From: an uncultured Cohaesibacter sp.
GTDB taxonomy: Bacteria > Pseudomonadota > Alphaproteobacteria > Rhizobiales > Cohaesibacteraceae
Reading direction: 5' to 3'
Assembly (NCBI RefSeq): GCF_963676485.1
Contig: NZ_OY781114.1
Span: 2,613,501-2,677,500, forward strand
Length of the DNA: 64,000 bases
Shown: positions 9,197 to 16,998 of the stretch, in pieces
How positions within the stretch are numbered: position 1 is the stretch's first letter
Layout: each line of letters opens with the position of its first letter
Notes under the pieces: generated by a model
The model's input: the letters and a program-made list of their open reading frames with translations, nothing else
What the model was told of the DNA's origin: nothing
Database searches by the model: none
Position numbers and translations under genes: made by a program

Positions 9197-11056
9197 CTAA
9201 TACTGCATCGAGCTCATGGACAGACTGTCCCAGATTTCCTTCACCGTATGCTGAAGATCCTTGCGGCGGTCTTCATAATGGGTGTGCAACAGGTGATGGG
9301 CTTTTTCCGAGTTGGGGGCTTCAAGGAAATCCCTGTAGAGAGCCTGAACCTGCAGATTCTTGTGCGACTGGCGCACATTGGTTTTGCGGTCGACATTATA
9401 AATGGTTTCCCGCCGCGCCATGGCGAGAGGCAGATAGGCCTTTTTGGAGCGCAAGGAGCCGCCGCCGTCGACGCAGCCTCCCGGACAGGCCATGACTTCT
9501 ATGAAATCATAATCGGCTTTGCCAGCACGGACCATTTCGACCAGCTTGCGCGTGTCGCCCAGCCCGTGCACCATGGCCACCTTGACCGAGCCGATCGGGC
9601 CGCCCAGATCGACCATTGCCTCACGCACGCCTTCAAAGCCACGCAACTGTGTGAGCTCTACCTTATCGAGTTCCTTGCCGTTGACTACCGAATAGATGGT
9701 CCGCACCGCCGCTTCCATGACACCGCCCGTGGTGCCGAAAATGGCTGCTGCTCCGGAATATTCACTCATGTAGGGATTGTCGAAGCTGGAGGGCTTGATG
9801 GTCTTGAGATCAATCCCCTCGCGCCGCAGAAGGCGAGCAAATTCGCGCGTGGTCAGCACCACGTCCGTATCCTGCTTGCCGGCTTCTCCCAATTGTGGGC
9901 GGGCTGCTTCGTCCTTCTTGGCGATGCAGGGCATGATGGAGATGACACGGATTGTTTCCGCCTCGATTTCCTGCTTTTCGGGCAGATAGGCTTTGGCGAT
10001 GGTAGAGAGCACCTGCTGGGGTGACTTGGTTGAAGACAGGAGCGGCAGGATATCGGGATAGTGGGTTTCTGCGAAATTGATCCATGCGGGACAGCAGGAG
10101 GTGAAGGTCGGCTTGCGGCCCTCCTTGAGGCGAGCGAGCAATTCGGTGCCTTCTTCCATGATGACAACGTCAGCGGCGAAATTGGTGTCGAGCACGATAT
10201 CGACGCCGATCTTGCGGCAAGCGGCAATCACCTGCCCCTCAACATTCGTGCCCGCAGGCATGCCGAACTCTTCCCCGAAGGCAACGCGCACGGCTGGAGC
10301 GAATTGGACCACCGTGGTGATAGCGGGATCGCAGATATAATCGAGCGCCTTGTCGATCTCGTCTCTCTCGCCCAGAGCGCCTGTGGGGCAGACCAGAACG
10401 CACTGGCCGCAGGAGACGCAGATATTGCTCATCGGGTCGTTGCCATCACGCAAGGCTACGACGCGGTCATTGCCGGTGCCTTCCATGACAAGGGCATCGA
10501 TGCCCTGATGATCGCGGCAAATGGCGACGCATCGTTGACAGCGGATGCAGCGGCGCATGTCACGTATCATGGATGTGGATGCTTCATCCACCGGACGGCT
10601 TTCAGCAAGATCCCGATCAAAGAAGCGGTTTTCCGAAAGGCCCACATATTGGGCGACATCCTGCAATTCGCAATCGCCATGGCGAATGCAGGTGGCGCAA
10701 TCCTGCAGATGGTCTGCCATGAGCAGCTCGACCTGGAGCTTCTGCATGTCCCGGGCTTTTTTGGACCGGGTCTGGACGGTCATGCCTTCTCGGACAGGGG
10801 TGTTGCAGGACGTGACGATCTGCGCGCCCTTGTGCTTTGAATGGGTAATCTCCACCACGCAGACACGGCATGTGCCCGGCGTGTGATCGATGTCATCCAG
10901 TTCGCACAAGGTGGGGATGTAGATATCATGGCGTCTTGCGCATGACAGGATGGTCTCGTTGGGAAAGGCCATGCATGGCTTGTTGTTGATTTCAAGCGAG
11001 ATGGTTGCTTCGGCGGGGTTGCGTCCGGCATGGCTGACAGGTTCAGTGATGCACAT
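9197..11056 (-). CDS. hydA: [FeFe]-hydrogenase catalytic subunit, group A (A2-like)
   Basis: A 619-residue iron-only hydrogenase that interconverts protons and H2. The N-terminus has a NuoG-like [2Fe-2S] domain (C51, C63, C66, C84), a His-Cys [4Fe-4S] site (H116, C120, C123, C129) and two [4Fe-4S] clusters (C170/173/176/180 and C213/216/219/223). The H-cluster signatures are all present: TSCCPAW (C321 as likely proton-relay Cys, C322), MPCIAKKDE (C377) and EVMACPGGC (C524, C528). The last 60 residues carry the small-subunit-like tail with SEKAHHLLHTHY. There is no signal peptide, so it is cytoplasmic. It starts three bases after the stop of the oxidoreductase partner. HydE, HydF and HydG, needed for H-cluster assembly, are not in this window. 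Confidence 0.95.
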   Translation of the reverse strand: MCITEPVSHAGRNPAEATISLEINNKPCMAFPNETILSCARRHDIYIPTLCELDDIDHTPGTCRVCVVEITHSKHKGAQIVTSCNTPVREGMTVQTRSKKARDMQKLQVELLMADHLQDCATCIRHGDCELQDVAQYVGLSENRFFDRDLAESRPVDEASTSMIRDMRRCIRCQRCVAICRDHQGIDALVMEGTGNDRVVALRDGNDPMSNICVSCGQCVLVCPTGALGERDEIDKALDYICDPAITTVVQFAPAVRVAFGEEFGMPAGTNVEGQVIAACRKIGVDIVLDTNFAADVVIMEEGTELLARLKEGRKPTFTSCCPAWINFAETHYPDILPLLSSTKSPQQVLSTIAKAYLPEKQEIEAETIRVISIMPCIAKKDEAARPQLGEAGKQDTDVVLTTREFARLLRREGIDLKTIKPSSFDNPYMSEYSGAAAIFGTTGGVMEAAVRTIYSVVNGKELDKVELTQLRGFEGVREAMVDLGGPIGSVKVAMVHGLGDTRKLVEMVRAGKADYDFIEVMACPGGCVDGGGSLRSKKAYLPLAMARRETIYNVDRKTNVRQSHKNLQVQALYRDFLEAPNSEKAHHLLHTHYEDRRKDLQHTVKEIWDSLSMSSMQY

Positions 11057-11059
11057 GGC

Positions 11060-13057
11060 TCAGGCCGCTCCTTCAGGGATGGAATGCTTGGTGATGACCG
11101 AATAGAGGCGATAGCAGCGCATGCAGCGCTGCGCCTCTGTGTAGGCGTCTTCCAGACTGATGGTCTGTTCCACCTCGCCGAACATCTTCTTGCGCAAGTC
11201 CGGATCAAGGGCGGGATTATGCACGCGGTAGCCGTTGCGTACCGGTGTTTCGACCGCGTCATTGGCAAGGAAGGCATTCTCGTTGATCAACTCCCTCATA
11301 CGGGAGCGCTTGAAGAAGCGCGGTGTGCCAAACTGGATCCAGTCGTCAATGCTGCGCGCCGCTTTCAGCCCTGCCGACATGGCATAGATGAGGGTGGAAG
11401 GGCCGGTGACGCAGTCGCCTCCAGCAAACACGCCGGGTCTGGATGTGGTCAGGGACTTGTCCGCCTCCACGCATTTCCATTTGTTGAAGTCGATGCCTTC
11501 CTCTGCGATGATTTCCTGACTTTCCACCTGCTGGCCAATGGCCGCGATAAAAGTCGTGCAGGGCATGACATGTTCCGTTCCGGGGATGGGGCGCACCTTG
11601 CGCCGTCCGCTTTCGTCCGGTTCGGTTTCTTCCATGTGTACCAGCTCAATGCCGGTGATCTTGCCATTTTCGCTGAGAATGCGGGTTGGTGTGCACAGGG
11701 TGTGGAAGTCGATATCTTCCCTTTCGGCTTCTTCCACCTCTTCGGTATCGGCAGGCATGGCGTCGCGGGTGCGGCGATAAATCAGGTGTGCATTGTCGGC
11801 CCCCAGACGCACAGCCGAGCGGACACAATCCATGGCAACATTGCCGCCACCGACCACCACCACGTCGCCCTTGAGCTGGAAGGTGTCTATGCCATCCACA
11901 TGATCATGGACTTTGAGCAGGAAATCGATGCCTGTGAAATAGCCCTCCCGAACCTTCTCTTCATTTTTGAGACCAAGCATCGTGCCTTCCTGACAGCCAA
12001 GCCCGAGGAACACGGCCTTGTAACCGCGCTGGAAGAGATCGTCGATGGTGAAGTCGGTCCCCAGTTGCTGGCCAAACAGGAACCGTCCACCCAGATCGAC
12101 AATGATGTCGGTTTCCATGGCAAGGGTATCCTTGGGCAGGCGATAATTGGGAATACCGATCTGGGCCATGCCACCTGCTTTGTCCTGCTTTTCAAATACA
12201 TCCACATGATAACCATGCAGCAGCAGATGATAGGCGCAGGAAATTCCTGCGGGCCCTGCTCCGACAACGGCGACTTTCATGCCGTCTGCGAGCGGCTTCT
12301 GGATCATTTCGCGGGTGAATTTAAGCGCATGCGGGCCCTTTTGCTGGTCGGCGACGAAGCGCTTGAGGGTCTTGATGCCCACCGCTTCATCGACGAATTT
12401 GCGCCGACAGGCCTGTTCGCAATATCGCACGCAGACACGACCGCATGTGGCGGCCATGGGATATTTCTGCAAAAGGACACCCAGCGAGTTTTCCGGCTTT
12501 CCATCGCGGATATAATCAATATAGCGCGGCACATTGACCTTGGACGGGCAGGCCTCAATGCAGGGGGCGGTCATGTAGGCCATGCCGTGCTGAGCGCGGA
12601 TTGGCATATGATCGGCCACTTCCTTTTCGATCTGCTCACGGAAGTGATGGATGACCTCCAGAAGGGCGATGCAACAGGTTTGTCCCAGCCCACAAAGGGA
12701 GGTTTCTTTCATCTGGTTGGCGAGCATTTCGATGTCGTCGAAATCGAGCGGCGTATCAAGGCCGCGTCGCATCTTGTCCAGCGCGTCCCGTATCAGCACA
12801 GTGCCCATGCGGCAGGGCGTGCAGGCGCCGCAGGATTGTTCTGCCGCCTTGTTGATGTAATGGAAAAGCCCTTCGACCAGACTGACGGTTTCATCAAAGA
12901 CGAAAAAACCCCTGTCTGCGAAAAAGGCGCGGACAGCGTTTCCTTCATCGAATTCATCGAAATTTTGCAAGGCTGCGAGCGGGGTGTCATGGCCGGGCAA
13001 ATTGCGCCGTGCATCATGAACAACCCCATCCCAAACGCCATACACCACTTGTGTCAC
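11060..13057 (-). CDS. NuoF-stub/GltD-type NAD(P)H oxidoreductase, hydrogenase partner
   Basis: About 665 residues. The first ~100 resemble only the C-terminal cluster-binding end of NuoF (SCGACTPCRMG and a downstream CGLGQTCC); the FMN and NADH part of NuoF is missing. The rest is a GltD-like module: an N-terminal Fe-S half-domain (ATCGRVCVRYCEQACRR), an FAD Rossmann fold (VVGAGPAGIS), a pyridine-nucleotide fold (VVGGGNVAMD) and the FAD-closing motif FAGGDCVTGPS, ending in a Cys pair (RCMRC). It probably passes electrons between NAD(P)H and the hydrogenase encoded three bases downstream. The GTG at 13057 has GGGGG upstream and is preferred; an ATG at 13123 adds an unlikely Cys-rich leader. 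Gene order supports HydDB group A2, called glutamate synthase-linked. Confidence 0.85.
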   Translation of the reverse strand: MTQVVYGVWDGVVHDARRNLPGHDTPLAALQNFDEFDEGNAVRAFFADRGFFVFDETVSLVEGLFHYINKAAEQSCGACTPCRMGTVLIRDALDKMRRGLDTPLDFDDIEMLANQMKETSLCGLGQTCCIALLEVIHHFREQIEKEVADHMPIRAQHGMAYMTAPCIEACPSKVNVPRYIDYIRDGKPENSLGVLLQKYPMAATCGRVCVRYCEQACRRKFVDEAVGIKTLKRFVADQQKGPHALKFTREMIQKPLADGMKVAVVGAGPAGISCAYHLLLHGYHVDVFEKQDKAGGMAQIGIPNYRLPKDTLAMETDIIVDLGGRFLFGQQLGTDFTIDDLFQRGYKAVFLGLGCQEGTMLGLKNEEKVREGYFTGIDFLLKVHDHVDGIDTFQLKGDVVVVGGGNVAMDCVRSAVRLGADNAHLIYRRTRDAMPADTEEVEEAEREDIDFHTLCTPTRILSENGKITGIELVHMEETEPDESGRRKVRPIPGTEHVMPCTTFIAAIGQQVESQEIIAEEGIDFNKWKCVEADKSLTTSRPGVFAGGDCVTGPSTLIYAMSAGLKAARSIDDWIQFGTPRFFKRSRMRELINENAFLANDAVETPVRNGYRVHNPALDPDLRKKMFGEVEQTISLEDAYTEAQRCMRCYRLYSVITKHSIPEGAA

Positions 13058-13123
13058 AGTGACCCCCGTCGCGCAGAATAACCAACATAAGCAGGAAGGT
13101 GCCGAAGCTTGGCTGCAGAGCAT

Positions 13124-13607
13124 AAAGGCAAAGCGTTCCGCAGCTATTTTGGTGCCTTCATTATAGATCCACTCTTTGGACTAAGTTATCTTGTTGCTTG
13201 CGATTATGTTCGGCCAGAAATGGGTGAAAACCTTGCGGTAAATCAAAGTGGTTCATAGCAACGAATGGCCAATAAGGATGTATGTTTTTAATTCACCTTG
13301 TGAAATATTTTATGGCTCTTTGTTTCGGTATCTCATTTGTTTGAAAAGGTGTTTAGATTGAGTGTATTACGGAAAATATGCTTTTTTCTTCAATATGTTG
13401 TTTTGTCGCGGTAATAATACAGAGGGTTGCTCTATTTTGAGCGGGATAGATATTTTTATACTTTCGTATTATGGGTAAGAAAGATGTGTTGAATGTGATC
13501 CTTTGGGATTGGTTTTGGCAATTATTTGTCGAATTCTATTCTTCTCTTCGAACCTTTCTGGTTTTCTATTGGGTGGAACAGACAAGGGTTAAAAGGGAGG
13601 TTGGGAG
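13124..13607. promoter_or_regulatory. divergent control region of hydrogenase operon and importer operon
   Basis: An AT-rich gap of nearly 500 bases between the divergent hydrogenase and ABC-importer operons. It contains an FNR/FixK-like element (13233-13246) on the hydrogenase side. AAAAGGGAGG just before 13608 serves the importer gene. An 87-codon open frame at 13471 reads through into the importer gene in another frame and is judged spurious. Confidence 0.5.
13233..13246. promoter_or_regulatory. possible FNR/FixK-type box upstream of the hydrogenase operon
   Basis: TTGCG-GTAA-ATCAA matches the FNR/FixK consensus TTGAY-N4-RTCAA at eight of ten conserved bases, with the right half-site intact. 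It lies about 180 bases upstream of the preferred GTG start of the hydrogenase operon. Anaerobic control would suit an oxygen-sensitive enzyme, but the left half is imperfect and no -10 element was fixed relative to it. Confidence 0.35.
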
Positions 13608-14621
13608 ATGCTTTTACAATCCGACAGACAGCTTGATCGGCGCTCTTTGCTCAAATGGGCTGGATGGCTGGCCGCTGCGGGGACGCCCTTTCTTCCTGGG
13701 TGCCTTTCGGCCCGTGCCGCTTCGGGCGGCCTGACTCTTTGGGGCATTCCGGCTTCCCCTTCTGCAGTCTTTGCCCGGGCGGTGGCTTCGGGTGCTTTGG
13801 ATCACATCGCTCCGGATATGCGGTTTGCTGTTTGGAAGAGCACTGACCAGATGCGGGCGGGCATTGTTTCTGGTGATTTCAAGCTGTTTGCGACCTCCAC
13901 CTATGCTGCCGCCAATTTCTTCAATCGCGGAGCAGGCACGGTGATGCTCAATGTGGTGACTTGGGGTGTCCTCTATGTAATGGCGCGCGAGGAGGGCATA
14001 ACCAAAATCGAGGATCTGGCGGGCAAGCGGGTTTTATTGTCGAACAAGAATGAGGCGCCCGACCTGTTGTTCCGCCTTGTGCTCACATGGGCGGGAATGG
14101 ATCCGGACAAGGATGTCATTCTGGACTATGTCGGATCGCCGGGAGAAGCGGTGCCGCTTTATCTTGCAGGGCGCGGCGATGTGGCTCTGCTGCATGAACC
14201 AGCCTCCACGGCGGCGTTGTTTCGCGCCAGCAAGGCCGGGGTGCCGCTCTATCGCGCCATCGATATCACGGAGGTTTATGGCAACCATACAGGGCGGGGG
14301 CCGCGTATTCCGCAAGTGGGGTTGGCAGTCAATCCGGCCTTTCTTGAGGAACAGCCTGAGATTGTTGCTGCCGTTCATCAGGCCTGTGTCGATGCGGGAG
14401 AATGGACAAGGGCCAACTGGGGGGCAGCAGGGAAGCTGGCGGCGCACTCGCTGCCCTTGCCTGCGCCGGTGATCGCCCAGTCGCTACCCTATGTGCATCT
14501 GGATGTACAATCGGCCAAAGAGGCGCGGGCTGATATCGACCTCTATTTCGAGCATCTCATGAGCCTTGATCCGGGCATCATTGGTGGCAAGATGCCTTCA
14601 TCGGGCTTTTACTGGGGGTAA
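13608..14621 (+). CDS. ABC importer substrate-binding protein (SsuA/TauA/NMT1 type), Tat lipoprotein
   Basis: A 337-residue periplasmic binding protein. The N-terminus has a twin-arginine motif (DRRSLLK, 10-16), a hydrophobic stretch and a lipobox LPGC, so it is probably exported folded and lipidated. The body follows the SsuA/NMT1 layout, with ITKIEDLAGKRVLLSN as the typical hinge segment. An ATG with AAAAGGGAGGTTGGGAG upstream sets the start. It is followed by the permease and the ATPase in the usual order. Substrates of this family include sulfonates, nitrate, thiamine precursors and aromatic acids; the sequence does not tell which one applies here. It is divergent from the hydrogenase operon. 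Confidence 0.85.
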   Translation: MLLQSDRQLDRRSLLKWAGWLAAAGTPFLPGCLSARAASGGLTLWGIPASPSAVFARAVASGALDHIAPDMRFAVWKSTDQMRAGIVSGDFKLFATSTYAAANFFNRGAGTVMLNVVTWGVLYVMAREEGITKIEDLAGKRVLLSNKNEAPDLLFRLVLTWAGMDPDKDVILDYVGSPGEAVPLYLAGRGDVALLHEPASTAALFRASKAGVPLYRAIDITEVYGNHTGRGPRIPQVGLAVNPAFLEEQPEIVAAVHQACVDAGEWTRANWGAAGKLAAHSLPLPAPVIAQSLPYVHLDVQSAKEARADIDLYFEHLMSLDPGIIGGKMPSSGFYWG

Positions 14622-14624
14622 CGG

Positions 14625-15419
14625 GTGAGCAATCGCTACCAGAAACGCGCCAGACAGTTAAGACGCAGCCTGTTGTTTACTGCAGGGGTGTTGGTGATGC
14701 TGGCACTTTGGCAGATTGGGCATGACGCCTATGGTTCGCTCGTTCTGCCCGGAGTGGGCGAAACCTTTGTCATGCTTGGGCGGATGATCGGATCTGGTGA
14801 AGTGGTCGCAGCCCTTAAGGCCACGGCCTTCAATGCCCTTGCGGGCTGGAGCATCAGCGTGGTGATGGGCGTGATTGCCGGAGGAATAGCCGGGCGGTTC
14901 GAGATTGTGCGTTTTTTGCTTCAGCCGGTTTCCATCATTCTCATTGGCATTCCGGCGATTGCCTGGGTGGTGCTGGCGCTTTTGTGGTTCGGCGGTCGAT
15001 GGGCCGTGGTCTTTACGGTCGCGGTGGCTACTGCGCCGATGATTTTTGCCGCTGCAGTGCAGGCGGTGCGCAGCCTTGACGGAGATCTGGCGCGTATGGC
15101 GCGCGCCTTCAAGACCCCGCCGGGGGCGATGGTGCGTGACGTTTATGCGCCACACATGCTGGCCTATCTCTATCCGGCACTGGCCACAACGCTGGCCATG
15201 TCCTGGAAGGTCTCTATCATGGCCGAGTTGCTGTCCGGTTCTGGTGGCATTGGTGATGGCATTGCAGCGGCAAGGGCGCGGGTGGATACGGCGCAATTGC
15301 TGGCTTGGGTGGTCGTGGTTGTGATCATCCTGCTTGTGCTCGACCAGCTGCTGCTGAGCCTTGTGCGCGAGCGTATGCATGTTTGGCGCAGTCAGGAGGA
15401 AGGGGGCAGGCATGGATGA
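14625..15419 (+). CDS. ABC importer permease (SsuC/TauC type)
   Basis: A 264-residue inner-membrane permease of the binding-protein-dependent transport family with about six hydrophobic segments. The cytoplasmic EAA-type loop is visible as ARMARAFKTPPGAMVRDVYAPH, and the C-terminus has the family's GGIGDGIAAAR pattern. Translation starts at GTG 14625, three bases after the stop of the binding-protein gene, with GGGGGTAACG upstream. Its end overlaps the ATPase gene by eight bases. It forms the channel of the importer with the proteins on either side. Confidence 0.88.
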   Translation: MSNRYQKRARQLRRSLLFTAGVLVMLALWQIGHDAYGSLVLPGVGETFVMLGRMIGSGEVVAALKATAFNALAGWSISVVMGVIAGGIAGRFEIVRFLLQPVSIILIGIPAIAWVVLALLWFGGRWAVVFTVAVATAPMIFAAAVQAVRSLDGDLARMARAFKTPPGAMVRDVYAPHMLAYLYPALATTLAMSWKVSIMAELLSGSGGIGDGIAAARARVDTAQLLAWVVVVVIILLVLDQLLLSLVRERMHVWRSQEEGGRHG

Positions 15420-16170
15420 TCGTCTGCTCACGCTTGAAGCTGTCGACTTTGCTTATGACAAAGAGCCGGTGCTGTCGGGCATTGCTCTTCGCGTTGGCAA
15501 GCGGCAAGTGGTGGCGCTGATGGGGCCTTCGGGCTGCGGCAAGACAACGCTGCTTTCCTTGATCCTGAGGGAGCTGCATCCCGATGCGGGCCGCATCGAG
15601 TGGGCTGCAGAGCGCCTTTCTGTGATGTTCCAGGATCCGCTGTTGCTGCCGTGGCGCACCGTCCTTGACAATGTCGCGTTCGCCCTGAAGGGGCAGATCG
15701 CATCACGCGAGAAGCGGGAAGAAAAGGCATCAGCGATGCTGAAGGCGGTTGGGTTGCCTGAAGAGCATTTTCGGCAGTTCCCCCACCAGCTTTCCGGAGG
15801 CATGCGCCAGCGGGTGTCGTTGGCGCGGGCGCTTGTTGTCGAGCCGGATATGCTGCTGCTTGATGAACCGTTCCATGGGCTCGATTTCAATCTGGTGCAA
15901 CAGATGCAGGCCCTGCTGCGCAGCCATGTAAATGAGCGCGGGATGGGGCTTTTGATGGTGACCCATGATGCGCGCCATGCCGCTGCGATGGCAGACGAGA
16001 TTCTCGTTCTGTCTTCAGGGCCTGCATGCGTCATGGCCCGCTTTGATGCGCGTTTCTATGATGCTAAGGGAGAGAGCGCTGTTCCCTCCCATCTGCTGTT
16101 GGCCGATGAGATAGAGCAAGCCTTCATGGGGCCTATCAAAGGATGCTCCGTGCGCCGCCAAAAAGCATGA
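15412..16170 (+). CDS. ABC importer ATPase (SsuB/TauB type)
   Basis: A 252-residue ATP-binding subunit with Walker A GPSGCGKTT, the signature LSGGMRQRVSLARA, Walker B MLLLDEPF and the switch histidine in VTHD. The ATG at 15412, behind AGGAAGGGGGCAGG, is preferred over an upstream in-frame codon at 15361 because it begins exactly at the family N-terminus and overlaps the permease stop. It energises the importer encoded by the two preceding genes. Its 3' end overlaps the convergent TauE-family gene by 35 bases. Confidence 0.92.
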   Translation: MDDRLLTLEAVDFAYDKEPVLSGIALRVGKRQVVALMGPSGCGKTTLLSLILRELHPDAGRIEWAAERLSVMFQDPLLLPWRTVLDNVAFALKGQIASREKREEKASAMLKAVGLPEEHFRQFPHQLSGGMRQRVSLARALVVEPDMLLLDEPFHGLDFNLVQQMQALLRSHVNERGMGLLMVTHDARHAAAMADEILVLSSGPACVMARFDARFYDAKGESAVPSHLLLADEIEQAFMGPIKGCSVRRQKA

Positions 16171-16903
16171 GCAGCGCCAACGCCGTGATGATCACTCTGA
16201 AGATCTTGCGAAACAGAGTCTCATCCATGACATGGAGCAGCTTGCTGCCGGCGCGGGTGCCCAGATAGCCAGACAGGATCATGGCGCCGATAAGACCCAG
16301 CCAGTTTGTGAAGGCAAAGCCTAAAAAGCCGAACGCGATGATTTTCAGGGCATGAGAGAGCGTCATGGCTGCTGCATGGGTTGCGACGACCCCTTGCCGG
16401 TTGGCAATCTTACCTGAAATAAGCCCGGCGATGAGCGGGCCTGTGGCTCCCACAAACATACCGGCCAGAGAGGCGATGAATGCCCCAACGCCAACGGCAC
16501 TGTCTGCATTGGTGACCAGTCGCGGAATGGGGAGCCAGGTGATCGCCAGAATGAACAGGGCAAGAATGATCTGGAGCAGGGCTTCGGGCAAGGCGATGAC
16601 AATCTGTGACCCCACAAGAGTGCCAGCGATCGTTCCCAGCAGGATAAGACCGATCAGACGCCAATTGATATGCTCGCGCAGGTGCCATGCGCGTCCGGCG
16701 TTGGACCCCAGTTGCACGGTGCCGTGTAAGGGAATGAGTGTGGTAACAGGAATGACCATGCCCAGAATGGCCAGTAAGGTCACGCCGCCGCCGATGCCGA
16801 AGGCTGCTGTAAAAGCTGAGGTAAAGAAGCTCGCGATAATGAGCCCCCAGAGCGTGACTTCGCTAAGCTGGGTATGGGCAAAGAGGGGTAGGGTTTCCAG
16901 CAA
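16136..16903 (-). CDS. TauE/SafE-family membrane exporter
   Basis: About 255 residues and roughly eight hydrophobic segments with the family hallmarks AAFGIGGGVTLLAIL near the start and a repeated GATGPLIAGL in the second half. TauE/SafE proteins export sulfite, sulfoacetate or related organic anions. Together with the convergent SsuABC/TauABC-type importer this hints at organosulfur handling, although the two are on opposite strands. The start is uncertain: no ATG exists near the N-terminus. A TTG at 16903 is used here, while a TTG at 16951 would begin inside the upstream gene's terminator. Confidence 0.75.
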   Translation of the reverse strand: MLETLPLFAHTQLSEVTLWGLIIASFFTSAFTAAFGIGGGVTLLAILGMVIPVTTLIPLHGTVQLGSNAGRAWHLREHINWRLIGLILLGTIAGTLVGSQIVIALPEALLQIILALFILAITWLPIPRLVTNADSAVGVGAFIASLAGMFVGATGPLIAGLISGKIANRQGVVATHAAAMTLSHALKIIAFGFLGFAFTNWLGLIGAMILSGYLGTRAGSKLLHVMDETLFRKIFRVIITALALLMLFGGARSIL

Positions 16904-16952
16904 AGGTCTTCTATCTTTCTTCTGCAATGGAGGGTAGGGCCTGCGGGGCAAC

Positions 16953-16985
16953 GAAAAAGAGCCGGGCTTGGTGCTCCGGCTCTTG
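16953..16985 (-). terminator. terminator of the M20 amidohydrolase gene
   Basis: Nine-base-pair stem AAGAGCCGG (16958-16966) with CCGGCTCTT (16977-16985) and a ten-base loop. On the minus strand it runs into a T tract (CTCTTTTTCG). It lies 14 bases after the amidohydrolase stop. Confidence 0.85.
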
Positions 16986-16998
16986 CAACTGGCTTGCT

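Noticed and set aside
11030-13081. 683-codon open frame antisense to the hydrogenase partner gene
   Set aside because: It mirrors a gene with clear FAD and NAD(P) motifs; the antisense product has no motif and the opening is explained by codon bias.
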